64,000 nt of DNA. Source: an uncultured Erythrobacter sp. Its GTDB lineage: Bacteria > Pseudomonadota > Alphaproteobacteria > Sphingomonadales > Sphingomonadaceae. Within the stretch, counting starts at the first letter, position 1. The number at the start of each line of letters is the position of its first letter. Both the position numbers and the translations under genes were made by a program. The stretch covers positions 186,001 to 250,000 of the forward strand of contig CANLVN010000003.1 of assembly GCA_947494705.1 (NCBI GenBank). Direction: 5' to 3'. Shown piece after piece: positions 45,611 through 55,114 of this stretch. The notes under the pieces are model-generated. The model was not told where the DNA came from. It did no database searches and was given only the letters and a program-made list of their open reading frames with translations.

Positions 45611-47205
45611 CAGTCCGCGTTCGCTGGGGCAGGTTTCAAGAGAGGCCGTCCCGGAAGATCGCCTGTCAATGCTCCGTTCTGGATCAGGGCCTTGCCGTTG
45701 ACGAACAGATGCATGACGCCGCTCGATAGCTCACGCGGCGCGGAGTAGGTCGCGTTTGGCACGAAGCTTTCGGGATCGAACGCAACAATATCAGCGAAAG
45801 ATCCTTGGCGCAGATAGCCTCTTCCGGACAGTCCCACGATATCGGCGGTGCGCCCGCTGCTTCGCCTGATGAAACGCGCTAGATCCATACCCGGATCACC
45901 CTTCACGAGATCAAGGTAGGCCTTGGGAAAACTGCCAAATTTGCGCGGGTGCCCGGTCGACCCGTCAGACCCGGTCACCACCCAGTCGCGACTGGCGAAA
46001 GCGGCAATGTCGGCGGGGCTCATATTGAACGAGGCAAGTCGGGCGTCACCCTCGGCCAGGATGGCGAGCGCGGCATCGACGGGCTCGACATCGTCCCGAT
46101 CGCCGATCTCGGCCAAGGTTAGGCCAACGGGTGGCTGAGCGCCGTGGAGCCTGCCAGTCACGAGCAGGCGATCCGCGCCACCGCGGCGCTCTATCGCCTC
46201 GATCATGGCTTTGCGGATAGCCGTGCTCCGCTCGGGGTCGGCCAGACGCTCGCGGAGTGATTCCAGACCACCTTCAAGTGCTTCTCGCGGAACCAGTGCG
46301 GCGCTGATCCGCGTTCCGGAGGCTTGCCACGGATATTGGTCGGCGGTCACGATCTGGCCCGTGCCCTGCGCATCTTCGATCATCGCGATCATGCGGGCGC
46401 TATGCCCCCAGACCGCTGGGCCGAGGGCCTTGATATGCGCGATATGGACGGGCAACTGCGCGTCGCGCCCGATCCGCAGCGTTTCGCTAAGCGCCCCTGT
46501 CACCGTGACGTTGTAGGTACTCTCGTCGCGCATATGAGTGTCGTAATAACCGCCCATCTCGCTCGCGACCTGGGCAAGCGCGATGACCTCTTCGGTTTCC
46601 GAGTAGCTCTGAGGCACATAATACAGCCCGGTCGAGAGCCCCCATGCGCCTTCACACAGTCCCTTGCGGACAAGGTCCTGCATTTGCGAAAGTTCTGCCG
46701 CATCGGGTGCGCGGTTTTCAGTGCCCAGAACAGCCCTCCGGACCGAGCCGAAGCCGACAAGATAGGCGGCGTTGGTGCCGATGCCCTGCGCTTTTGCCTC
46801 CCCGGCCTGCTGGGCGACCGTGTAATCCCCCCCGCCATCATTGCCGACCACAACAGTGGTCACGCCCTGAAATGCAAAAGCGGCGTTGGCACGGCGCTCG
46901 GCATCGTCGGAGGAAAGGTCTGACCCCGCATGCGTGTGAGGATCGATAAAGCCGGGCGCGACGATGAGGCCGCTCGCATCGATCACGGCTTTTGAACCGT
47001 AGAGCGAGCGCGCATCCGAGCCGACAAAGACAATTCGATCCCCGCGCACCACGACATCCGCAATCCTTCCGGGACTGCCTGCACCGTCATACACTTCGCC
47101 GCCTGTGATTATCAGGTCAGCGTGTTCCAGCGCGGAATGGTCCACGCTTTGACAGCCGGAAAATGCCGTCATTGCGCCAAGAAGAAGGGCGCAACGCAGT
47201 TTCAC
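45601..47205 (-). CDS. N-acyl-D-amino acid deacylase family lipoprotein
   Basis: The 534-residue protein has a GTG start overlapping the M14 gene stop. The N-terminus MKLRCALLLGAMTAFSGC is a lipobox signal, so the enzyme is envelope-anchored. The amidohydrolase core shows GLIVAPGFIDPHTHAGSDL (metal HxH), YYDTHMRDES, LPVHIAHIKALG, and VVTGSDGSTGHPRKFGSFPK, matching D-aminoacylase/dihydroorotase-like deacylases. It would remove acyl groups from N-acyl-D-amino acids or D-dipeptides outside the cytoplasm, feeding the D-amino acid dehydrogenase encoded alongside. Confidence 0.9.
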   Translation of the reverse strand: MKLRCALLLGAMTAFSGCQSVDHSALEHADLIITGGEVYDGAGSPGRIADVVVRGDRIVFVGSDARSLYGSKAVIDASGLIVAPGFIDPHTHAGSDLSSDDAERRANAAFAFQGVTTVVVGNDGGGDYTVAQQAGEAKAQGIGTNAAYLVGFGSVRRAVLGTENRAPDAAELSQMQDLVRKGLCEGAWGLSTGLYYVPQSYSETEEVIALAQVASEMGGYYDTHMRDESTYNVTVTGALSETLRIGRDAQLPVHIAHIKALGPAVWGHSARMIAMIEDAQGTGQIVTADQYPWQASGTRISAALVPREALEGGLESLRERLADPERSTAIRKAMIEAIERRGGADRLLVTGRLHGAQPPVGLTLAEIGDRDDVEPVDAALAILAEGDARLASFNMSPADIAAFASRDWVVTGSDGSTGHPRKFGSFPKAYLDLVKGDPGMDLARFIRRSSGRTADIVGLSGRGYLRQGSFADIVAFDPESFVPNATYSAPRELSSGVMHLFVNGKALIQNGALTGDLPGRPLLKPAPANADCQD

Positions 47206-48425
47206 TCGTCTGATGCTCCTGGGATTGGTGCTTCGAGCATCGTGACCATCATCGCGGTCGCCGCTTCGCGTCCAATGCGTTTGAGGAGCTTGCGATCGGT
47301 CTCGTCTCCGAGTTCGAAAGTCACGCCGGGAACGCCGTATGTGTCAAAAGCATAGGCCTTGGATACCGGACGGCCCGGAACGTGGCGGGCATCGCGTTCT
47401 ACCTCGTATCCGGGCATCCGCTCCTGATAGAGTTCGAGCCACTTTTTCGTGAAGAGCTCGGGCTCGGTTGGGAACTCATCCGGGATCGTGTAGAACACGT
47501 CGCGTCCGGTCGAGTGGAAGTCGATCATCGCGCGTATAGTGCGGCCGGGGTCGGCTTCGACCTCGTCCATCAAGCCTTTCATCAGCTTGGTTTCGGGCTG
47601 GGTGAATGGTCCCCAATCGCGGTTGAGGTCGACCCCTCCGGTATTATGCCTCCAATGGCCGCGTACCACCCCATCAGGGTTGAGCATCGGCACCACGAGA
47701 GTCTCGAACCGGGCACGATAGGCGCGCGCCAGATCGGTATCTCCCATGATCGTCTCGACAAACGAAAACATGGTGAGCGCACCGGTGACTTCTGGTGGAT
47801 GCTGGCGTCCTACCAACACCACGGTTTCGCGCTGGGCCTTAGCAGGAGCGGCAATCCGCAAGAGTTCGATATCGCGTCCCTCGGCCGACTTACCGAGCAG
47901 GCTGCGCGTGGCAAAAGGCTGTCCTACAAGCGTGTCGAGCCACGCATCATAGACCGAAGGCGGAAGGATTTCCTGAGCCGCGACGAAGACCGGCTTGTCC
48001 TTGGAGACCTTGAGTGAAATCAGCGCGGTGCGTTCGCCTCGCTCGCCTTCAATGGTCACCCTCTTTTCAGGCATATATTCCCAGTTAACGCCGTCGCTGC
48101 TGGTCTTCGGCCAGTAGCGGTGGCCGCAGGCTTCGTAATCCAGTTTGACCGTGATCCGCGTGCTGCGCGCCGGGGTTACGCGGAAAGCGTACCACGGGCT
48201 GCAATTGATATCCCCTTCGTCCTCGGGGACGATGGTGAGAGTAAATCGTTTTTCCCCCAAAGTGTCGCAAGCCCCATACGCTCCGGTCGGGAAATTCTTG
48301 TCGAGAGTCGCTGATTTCGTCGTGCAGGAGTCGCTGGCTTTCGGCTCATCGATGTGGGCCTTCGCCGCAACCGGTGAGGTCGCAGATGCCAGTAGAATGG
48401 CGAACAAAATCGAGTGCACGCGCAT
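47202..48425 (-). CDS. secreted M14-family zinc carboxypeptidase
   Basis: The 407-residue protein has a signal peptide (cleaved near SPVAAKA), an N-terminal beta-rich domain (about 30-150, like the cytosolic carboxypeptidase N-domain) and an M14 catalytic domain. It has zinc ligands RQHPPEVTG and IDFHST, the substrate pocket NPDGVVRGHWRHNTGGVDLNRDWG and general base Glu in VTFELGDE. It removes C-terminal residues from peptides in the periplasm or outside. Its ATG has GGGAG nine bases upstream and its stop overlaps the deacylase start. Confidence 0.92.
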   Translation of the reverse strand: MRVHSILFAILLASATSPVAAKAHIDEPKASDSCTTKSATLDKNFPTGAYGACDTLGEKRFTLTIVPEDEGDINCSPWYAFRVTPARSTRITVKLDYEACGHRYWPKTSSDGVNWEYMPEKRVTIEGERGERTALISLKVSKDKPVFVAAQEILPPSVYDAWLDTLVGQPFATRSLLGKSAEGRDIELLRIAAPAKAQRETVVLVGRQHPPEVTGALTMFSFVETIMGDTDLARAYRARFETLVVPMLNPDGVVRGHWRHNTGGVDLNRDWGPFTQPETKLMKGLMDEVEADPGRTIRAMIDFHSTGRDVFYTIPDEFPTEPELFTKKWLELYQERMPGYEVERDARHVPGRPVSKAYAFDTYGVPGVTFELGDETDRKLLKRIGREAATAMMVTMLEAPIPGASDE

Positions 48426-48461
48426 GCGTTGTGCTCCCTTCGCAAAAGGACGGGTTCAAAG

Positions 48462-48485
48462 GGCCGCAGCGTAGCCGCTGCGGCC
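48462..48485 (-). promoter_or_regulatory. strong intercistronic hairpin between receptor 2 and M14 gene
   Basis: A perfect 10-bp GC-rich stem (GGCCGCAGCG/CGCTGCGGCC) with a 4-base loop lies between the receptor stop and the peptidase start; on the minus strand it is followed by CTTTGAA. It may partially terminate transcription, keeping enzyme levels below receptor levels. Confidence 0.5.
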
Positions 48486-48497
48486 GTTCGAGAAGGA

Positions 48498-51400
48498 TCA
48501 GAAGTTCTTGCGAATGTCGAACGAAAACTGGCGTCCGCGCCCGCTATGCAAACTGCCGTAATAGCCGAAGCTTTCATCGGCGATGGGCGGGTCTTCGTTG
48601 AAGATGTTGTTCACACCAAAGCGCAGCCGCAGGCCGTCGATCGCAGAGTCGTCTTCAATCGTGTAGCTGATGCCGAAGTTCATGGTGAACCAGTCATCGA
48701 CCGGGAAGAAGGCCAAGTTATCGTCTTGCGTCGCGCTGGTATCGAAGACCTTTCCAACATAGCGACCGAAGAAGTTGACCCGGACGGGACCGCTTTCCCA
48801 GGCCGCCGATCCGCTGAAACGCCACTTGGGGCGTCCTTCAAGCTCGATCAATTCGCCGAAACCGAATGGGATGAGCGCGCCGACATCGGCGGTCGAGAGT
48901 TCAGGGATCTGCTGAAGTCGGGGCGTCAATTCGTTGAACAGCCTGGCCGCAAGCGGACCTGCAGATTGCTCAAACCCGATCAGTCGCGCAGCATTGACCG
49001 AGAAATCGAAATCCCCGAAGTCGGTGCCAAACTCGTACATCACGCTGAAGTCGACACCTTCGGAGGTGCGTTGGTCGAGGTTGGTATAGGGATTGAGAAC
49101 CTGCACGATGTCCCCGGCAGGCAGAATGCCCGTCCCGTCATACAGGTCGATCTGTTCATCGGTTGGCGCGTCGCGGATGATATTGGGATTGGTCTCCCCG
49201 TCAAAGCGCAGCAGCAGGTCGAGCAGAAGGTTGTTTTCGCTACCGAAGATGCCGACCAGCCCCTCTTGCTTGACGCGCCAGTAATCGGCCGTGATCGTCA
49301 ATCCCGGGATGAAGCTCGGACTGAGGACGACACCGAAGTTGACGCTTTCGGTGTCCTCCGGCTCCAGGCCGGGACCGCCCTCGCGGAAGTCGATCGTTCC
49401 CTGCGTGCCGCAATCGTCGACATTCTCTTCAATTCCCTTGATGATTTCGGCCACACATTCGACCACTTGGGTAATCGAGTTCGAACGCGTCGTGCCCTGA
49501 TCATTGATCTGGACGAGGTTCGGCGCGCGAAAACCTTGCGACCAGGCGCCTCGAAGCAGGATATCGGGGATGGGCCTCCATGCCACTGCAGCGCGCGGGA
49601 CAAACGCGCTTGAGGAGTCAGAGAATTCCTCGAAGCGGGCGGCCAATTGGACTTCAAGTTCACTGACCAATGGAATTTCCATGTCAGGTGAAACCAGTGG
49701 AACGAGCGCTTCGGCAAATGCCGAATACACTTCACGATCGCCGCTCGTATCAGGCGAAGGGCTGGAGCCGAGGACGTCGCTACCGAAGAAGTCGCCATTC
49801 ACGGCATTTGTGAAGGTGATCGTGCCGTCCAGACGCGGATCGCGGTCGTCCTTGAAGGTTTCGCGGCGGAACTCGATGCCTGCCGCAATGCCAACTCCAC
49901 CAGCGGGCAGCGCGAACAAGTCGGGGCGCGAAACCTTGAAATCGGCGAGGGTGAGTGTCGTCTCACTCTTACGGAATACGTCGATTGTGATGTCATCAAT
50001 GACGCTTTGCGGATTGGGCGTGCAATCGGTCTGAAGTCCGAAGCCGGGATCGCTGGGGAAACAGCCGCCATTGAAAGGGTTGTAGGCGCTCGGGTCCGTC
50101 CGATTGATCGCCGCCTGTGCCAAGGTGCTCGAGATGCGGTTCTCCGTCAAATCGGTCGTATTGGCCTGGGCGTAAAGAAATCCAGTGTCGTAGTCCCATC
50201 CGCCAAAATCGCCACGAAGGCCGAGCACCAGCCGGAACTCGTCCTTGGTCACCGAACCGCGACGAGGACCAGCATCGATAAAGCGATAGTCTTCCATCAG
50301 GAGCGCCCGACCGTCTTCGGTGACGCCTGAGCCGATGCCGTTATCTACCCGATTGGGGTTCGGCGAACCATCGCTGAGCGTCGTGGCGCCGAGCGGGTTG
50401 TAGTAAGCGGTTGCTTCCACTCCAAGCGGCACAGCACTGAGCATCGTGCTCTGCTCGCGCTCACGGAAGTTTTCCGAACGGTAGTAGGAGCCTTCGAAAT
50501 AAAGCTCGGCACTGTTGCTGATCTCGTAGTTGAAGAGAGCCTGAGCGTTGTAGCGGTCCTTTTGCGAATAGAGGAACCTGTCCGCCCCTATATCCCAGCG
50601 CAGGACCCGATCAACGGTGCCGCCATTGTCCGCGCACAAGCCATTGCCGAGGTCAATAACGCGCCCATCGCTGTCGGCGGCTCCATTGGGACCGAACAGC
50701 ACACAAGGCTGGATATGGAAATCATCGTCTCGCAGGTCGGTGGTACTCGACGACGTGGACCCCGATCCCTGAATATCGAAGGCGCCGAAGGGGGTGTTAA
50801 TCGAGCGATTGTCGAACTGAGTGTCGCCTTCGAAATCGGTGCCGACCAGGAACGGACGCAAGTCGCTCGAAGCGGAGAAGGGCTTCTCGGTCGCGCGCAG
50901 GCCGTTTTCGTGAAAGTAGCCGCCATAGATGGTCAGGTTGCCCCGTCCATCGGCGAAGTCGAAGCCGAAGCCTCCATTGATGCGATAGTTGTACAGGCTG
51001 GTCCCGTCGGACATGCGGTAATTGCCCTGAAGAAAGCCGCCAGTGCGTCCGCCGCGAAGGATGGTGTTCACCACCCCAGCAACAGCGTCCGCACCATAGA
51101 CCGCAGATGCACCATCGCGGAGCACTTCGACTCGGCGCACACTGCCCGGGGCGATCGTGTTGGTGTCAGGGGATACGACGGGAACGAACAACTCGGTCTG
51201 GAAGCCAGGATTGAGTAGCATGCGCCGCCCGTTGATCAGCAGCAATGTGTTGCCGGTACCTAGGCCGCGCAGATTTATCGAGGCAATATCGCCGCGCGCG
51301 CCATTGACCCCGCCCGCGGTGCTCTGCTCGTTGAATTCGACGGCACCCGCTTGCGGGATCGCTCGAAAAATCTCGTCGCCAGATGAGGGATCGATGGAGT

Positions 51401-51617
51401 CGATCAGGTCTTCGTCAATCACAGTCACAGGCAAGACATCATCGACTTGCGCGCCCCGGATCTGGGTACCCGTGACGATGATCTCCGGACCCACGTCCTC
51501 TGCTGTATCGCTCGTGGTTTGTACCTCGGTTCCGGTATCCTGCGCGTGGGCATTAGCACTGGCGAGCGCGACAAATGACGCTCCGGCGAGCGAAAGAACA
51601 CGTTGGCCAACCTGCAT
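48498..51617 (-). CDS. TonB-dependent outer membrane receptor (paralogue 2)
   Basis: The 1039-residue protein has a signal peptide (cleaved near ANAHAQ), TonB-box-like EIIVTGTQIRG, a plug with NTLLLINGRRM and SVRRVEVLRDGASAVYGADAVAGVVNTIL, and a barrel ending FSFDIRKNF. It is co-linear with and strongly similar to the receptor at 37304-40348, including GFQTEL and GAWSQGFRAPNLVQ. It leads the operon receptor-carboxypeptidase-deacylase. A LysR gene lies immediately upstream on the same strand with a palindromic box between them, so induction by the imported ligand is likely. Confidence 0.93.
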   Translation of the reverse strand: MQVGQRVLSLAGASFVALASANAHAQDTGTEVQTTSDTAEDVGPEIIVTGTQIRGAQVDDVLPVTVIDEDLIDSIDPSSGDEIFRAIPQAGAVEFNEQSTAGGVNGARGDIASINLRGLGTGNTLLLINGRRMLLNPGFQTELFVPVVSPDTNTIAPGSVRRVEVLRDGASAVYGADAVAGVVNTILRGGRTGGFLQGNYRMSDGTSLYNYRINGGFGFDFADGRGNLTIYGGYFHENGLRATEKPFSASSDLRPFLVGTDFEGDTQFDNRSINTPFGAFDIQGSGSTSSSTTDLRDDDFHIQPCVLFGPNGAADSDGRVIDLGNGLCADNGGTVDRVLRWDIGADRFLYSQKDRYNAQALFNYEISNSAELYFEGSYYRSENFREREQSTMLSAVPLGVEATAYYNPLGATTLSDGSPNPNRVDNGIGSGVTEDGRALLMEDYRFIDAGPRRGSVTKDEFRLVLGLRGDFGGWDYDTGFLYAQANTTDLTENRISSTLAQAAINRTDPSAYNPFNGGCFPSDPGFGLQTDCTPNPQSVIDDITIDVFRKSETTLTLADFKVSRPDLFALPAGGVGIAAGIEFRRETFKDDRDPRLDGTITFTNAVNGDFFGSDVLGSSPSPDTSGDREVYSAFAEALVPLVSPDMEIPLVSELEVQLAARFEEFSDSSSAFVPRAAVAWRPIPDILLRGAWSQGFRAPNLVQINDQGTTRSNSITQVVECVAEIIKGIEENVDDCGTQGTIDFREGGPGLEPEDTESVNFGVVLSPSFIPGLTITADYWRVKQEGLVGIFGSENNLLLDLLLRFDGETNPNIIRDAPTDEQIDLYDGTGILPAGDIVQVLNPYTNLDQRTSEGVDFSVMYEFGTDFGDFDFSVNAARLIGFEQSAGPLAARLFNELTPRLQQIPELSTADVGALIPFGFGELIELEGRPKWRFSGSAAWESGPVRVNFFGRYVGKVFDTSATQDDNLAFFPVDDWFTMNFGISYTIEDDSAIDGLRLRFGVNNIFNEDPPIADESFGYYGSLHSGRGRQFSFDIRKNF

Positions 51618-51741
51618 TTTTCAAATCCCCCTATAAATCTTCGTTATACCGCATGCCCCAACGGCGTCCGTGGATTGTTATGTTTAAACTCCAAAGAGCC
51701 CATTTGCGCAATAGTCTTGCGGCAGATTATGCGGATAAGGT

Positions 51742-51758
51742 CATAGCCATATGCTATG
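51742..51758. promoter_or_regulatory. LysR-type T-N11-A palindrome
   Basis: CATAGC-CATAT-GCTATG is a perfect 6-bp inverted repeat holding a T-N11-A core (T51744, A51756), the classic LysR-family recognition pattern. It lies about 125 bp upstream of the second TonB receptor start and directly after the LysR gene. Confidence 0.55.
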
Positions 51759-51827
51759 GCAATCGGCGTTCGACGAGCGCATGACGGCTAGGGGTCGAAC
51801 CGACCGGTCAGGCCATTTGATGCGGGA

Positions 51828-52706
51828 TCAGCCGAACAATTGATTGAGGGTCGATAGGCTCGCTTCGATCAGATTGCTGTCGCTCCGATCGGCGAGAGTC
51901 AGTGCGACGAAGGGCAGGGCCGGAGCTCCTTCGAGCTTGAAGGCAACCAGGTCTGTTCCTGTAAAACGCTTAGCCGTGAAACCGTCGACGATCGCCACTC
52001 CTGCGCCAAGTTTCACCAATTCGGCGGCGACATAATAGGTCTGCGCGGTGATCGCGACCGAAGGACGAACTTCCGCCTGCTCGAGATATTGTTCGAGCCG
52101 ATCGGCTACGGGTCCGCTGTCGCGCAGCCCGATCATCTCCCGCCCGTCCAGAACCTTTGGCGAGACTGTGTCTACATTTTCGGGAAACTCACCGCGCCGT
52201 GCCAGAAGCGAAAGACCGACGGCGTTGATCGTGCGCGCGCGAATGCGCGGATCGAACTCGTCGTCGAACCCGATGCACAGGTCCAACCGCTTTTCGACCA
52301 GGCCCGGTGTCACCTCGTCGCTGTGTAGCGTTGTGAGATCGAAGCTGAGGAGCGGATCGGCTTCGCGCATCGCCGCAACCATGGGCGGAACGACGGCAAA
52401 GCCCAGTGATGGCAGTACGCCAATTCTCAGGTGACCGCCCTTGCGGGTCCGGATATTGGCCGCCGTGCGGTCCAGTACGGCGACCCGTTCGTAAATATCG
52501 CTGACTTCGCGGAACAGCTCACTCGCCGCATCGGTCGGATAGAGTCGTCCCTTGCGCCGATCGAACAGCGCAAAGCCAAGCTGGTCCTCGGCGTGGCGCA
52601 GGACCTTGCTGACCGACGGTTGCGAAACGAACAGGATGCGGGCGGCCGCACTGATCGAGCCTTCCCTGTAGACGTGATAGAATACTTCGATGTGACGCAA
52701 GCGCAT
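51828..52706 (-). CDS. LysR-family transcriptional regulator
   Basis: The ATG at 52706 (MRLRHIEVFYHVYREGSIS) is the family's usual start and gives 292 residues; the longer frame has no homology-like content and the ribosome site is weak. The N-terminal HTH is SAAARILFVSQPSVSKVLRHAEDQLGFALFDRRKGR, followed by a periplasmic-binding-like effector domain. It resembles regulators of amino acid catabolism in this group. It is probably the ligand-responsive activator of the receptor/peptidase operon downstream, given the palindrome at 51742. Confidence 0.93.
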   Translation of the reverse strand: MRLRHIEVFYHVYREGSISAAARILFVSQPSVSKVLRHAEDQLGFALFDRRKGRLYPTDAASELFREVSDIYERVAVLDRTAANIRTRKGGHLRIGVLPSLGFAVVPPMVAAMREADPLLSFDLTTLHSDEVTPGLVEKRLDLCIGFDDEFDPRIRARTINAVGLSLLARRGEFPENVDTVSPKVLDGREMIGLRDSGPVADRLEQYLEQAEVRPSVAITAQTYYVAAELVKLGAGVAIVDGFTAKRFTGTDLVAFKLEGAPALPFVALTLADRSDSNLIEASLSTLNQLFG

Positions 52707-52747
52707 GGCGTTCGATACACGCGCCGGGTCCTGAATCACAAGCGGGT

Positions 52748-55114
52748 TCAGCCGGGCCGGGGCGTGATCGAGAATAGTTCGAGCGGACAACCAGGTGGCG
52801 GCATTGCTGTGGGTATTTGCGCTACGAAGTCGTCCCGTCCAGGGTCGAGCAAGAGGATGTGGGACACATTCCATTGCCTCAGAAAGTCGCGCACTTCCTC
52901 TTCGGCGAGCCTACCTTGTGCCATGTTGCGCGGCTCCATCATCGTCGCGATACCGCCCAATGCTCCGGCTCGAGCGGCGAAATTGTCGTCGCCGATGACG
53001 AGGATGCGGGCTGCGCTGTCCTCGCCGACGCAGGCTTTCAGTTGCGCAATATCGGCAGGCTCGTCGAATTCCGCAAAATTGGGCGTATCGAGATCGCCTT
53101 TCGCGGAGGCGCTCATCAGGGTGATGGCCGAGAATGCGACGGCGATGGCCAGCACGATGATGCAGGCAATCCGGGCGAAGATCGCGCGCTGCGCGGTTGT
53201 CGTTCCGCGCAGCACCAATGCACTCAGGGCCAGCAGGATGACCGTCCATGCAGGCGCGCTGAAATACCGGTATTCGAGATATCCGGTCGCAATCTGCGGC
53301 CCCAGCATGATTGCGCACGCAATACTTGCGCCTAGAAGGAGATGGAGTTTGCTGCTCCGCAGGATCGCCGGCGAATTCGCATCCGGCCTGCCTGATGCCA
53401 GATATTGCAACCCGCCCAGGACCGCCACCGCCCCAGCAAAGGCGAGCCCCATGAGGCTGATAGCCAGCGCCGCTGCGGTCCAGGCGAACTGTCCAATATT
53501 TCCTAGCACCTTGCCCAACCATGAGACTGGATCGTCAGTCATGCCGGGCTGTGGTTCGGGCCACCAGTCCGTGACAAATGCGCTTGGATCGAGCGCGGTG
53601 AGCACCCCGGAATTATCGCTGGCAAACACCGTGCCGAAAGTCGTCCAGGAATAGGCGATCCACGGCAAGACCGCGATCACCGATCCCGCCATTACCTGCG
53701 CAGCGCGCATAGGTTTGGCTGATACCCACGCAGCGCCCATTGCTGCTAGGAGCGGCAAAGGTAGCGCATCGAAACGGTTGAGCACAGCAAGCCCTGCCGC
53801 AATTCCGATCCCAAATGCTCCAACAACGGTGATCCGCTCGCGGGCGAACAGGCCCAGTATTATCAGCGCATAGAAGCACAATTGCAGGGGGATGGTGCGT
53901 CCCGCCTGAAGCTCGACCAGCAGCATCTTCGGGCCAAGCAACAAGAGCAGCGCAGCGGCCAATCCGACACCGGCTGCTTTGGTCACGCGCCGCCCGATTG
54001 TTTCGGAAAGGCCTGCAAATGCGATGAAAGAAGCAAAGGCAATATACAGGCCCGTTCGCGCGCCCGTTCCGAACATACCGTCGACCAAAGCTATCAGCGT
54101 CGGGTAAAGGGGCGGGAAAGCGCTCGAATAGGGCGAGGTGTCGGCGTAACTGCGGAAATGCGAGAACCGGTAGAAGTCGCCGAATACGGTCTTGGAAAGC
54201 TCGTAGAACGCCCAGGAATCCGGCGTGTAGGGCGGCATGACCCACACGGCGATCAGCAAGGGTAGCGCCACGAGCGCGGCGATCACGCTGGCCCAAAAGG
54301 GCGATGCAGCTTTGCGGGCGGCCTCATCCGGAGTGTATCCACCGGTTGCCGCATGGACCGTCTCGCCCAGCAGCGCCATCTTCGATGCGAAACCGCCAAT
54401 CTTGGTCGGGACCTTGCCATCCTCAGGGTAGCGGCGTTGGACCGGAACGTGGCCGACCTTCAAACCCAGCTGGCCCGCGCGTACCGTCAGGTAGAACAGC
54501 AGGCCATAGACCCGGAACTCGTCGCGAAACGGCCTGACGTCGGGATGAGTCAGGTAGCGCGCCGAGTAGCCGCGAAACCCATTGGTCGTGTCGGTAAACC
54601 ATTGATGTCCGGCAAGGCTCAGTAAGGGCGCATGAATCAGGCGGTTGGCAATGGTCCGTTCAAGCGGGGTGTTCTCCGCCTCACCGCCGGGCAGATAGCG
54701 CGAGCCCTGGACATAGTCGCAGCCATCCTCGAGCTTTGCGACCATGTCGGCCACCGCTTCGACCCCGTCTTTGCCATTGCCGTCTATGGTGACCAAGCCT
54801 TCATAGCCTTCGGCCAGACACCACGCATATGCCATGCGCAGCTGTGCGGAGAGCTTGCCCGGCCCGGTCTTGGTGAGCACGGCGCGGACATTGGCGGTCT
54901 GGATGAAATCGGGCTCGAGCGAGCCATCGGTCGATCCGCCATCAGCGACGATAACATCGACGGGCAGGTCGGCGGCCATGATGCGCAGTAACTGGCCGCG
55001 AAGGCGCTCCCCTTCGTTGATGACGGGGATGACAAGCGCGTGGCGAGAGCGCTTTTCACTGTAAAGAGCGACTTCATGAGCGGGCACGTCCCAGTCTTCC
55101 GGCCAGCGGTTCAT
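52748..55114 (-). CDS. GT2 glycosyltransferase fused to GT-C-like membrane domain
   Basis: The 788-residue protein has two parts. Residues about 20-250 form a GT2 (dolichol-phosphate mannosyltransferase-like) domain with VIPVINEGERL, VIVADGGSTDGS, the metal site variant IDGNGKD and DTTNGFRGYS. Residues about 280-690 are a polytopic GT-C/ArnT-like region with PPYTPDSWAFYELSK and SSAFPPLYPTLIAL, followed by a short soluble tail. The first half would load a sugar on polyprenyl phosphate; the second could transfer it in the periplasm. It is the last gene of a seven-gene overlapping operon, overlapping the GtrA gene by four bases. Confidence 0.85.
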   Translation of the reverse strand: MNRWPEDWDVPAHEVALYSEKRSRHALVIPVINEGERLRGQLLRIMAADLPVDVIVADGGSTDGSLEPDFIQTANVRAVLTKTGPGKLSAQLRMAYAWCLAEGYEGLVTIDGNGKDGVEAVADMVAKLEDGCDYVQGSRYLPGGEAENTPLERTIANRLIHAPLLSLAGHQWFTDTTNGFRGYSARYLTHPDVRPFRDEFRVYGLLFYLTVRAGQLGLKVGHVPVQRRYPEDGKVPTKIGGFASKMALLGETVHAATGGYTPDEAARKAASPFWASVIAALVALPLLIAVWVMPPYTPDSWAFYELSKTVFGDFYRFSHFRSYADTSPYSSAFPPLYPTLIALVDGMFGTGARTGLYIAFASFIAFAGLSETIGRRVTKAAGVGLAAALLLLLGPKMLLVELQAGRTIPLQLCFYALIILGLFARERITVVGAFGIGIAAGLAVLNRFDALPLPLLAAMGAAWVSAKPMRAAQVMAGSVIAVLPWIAYSWTTFGTVFASDNSGVLTALDPSAFVTDWWPEPQPGMTDDPVSWLGKVLGNIGQFAWTAAALAISLMGLAFAGAVAVLGGLQYLASGRPDANSPAILRSSKLHLLLGASIACAIMLGPQIATGYLEYRYFSAPAWTVILLALSALVLRGTTTAQRAIFARIACIIVLAIAVAFSAITLMSASAKGDLDTPNFAEFDEPADIAQLKACVGEDSAARILVIGDDNFAARAGALGGIATMMEPRNMAQGRLAEEEVRDFLRQWNVSHILLLDPGRDDFVAQIPTAMPPPGCPLELFSITPRPG

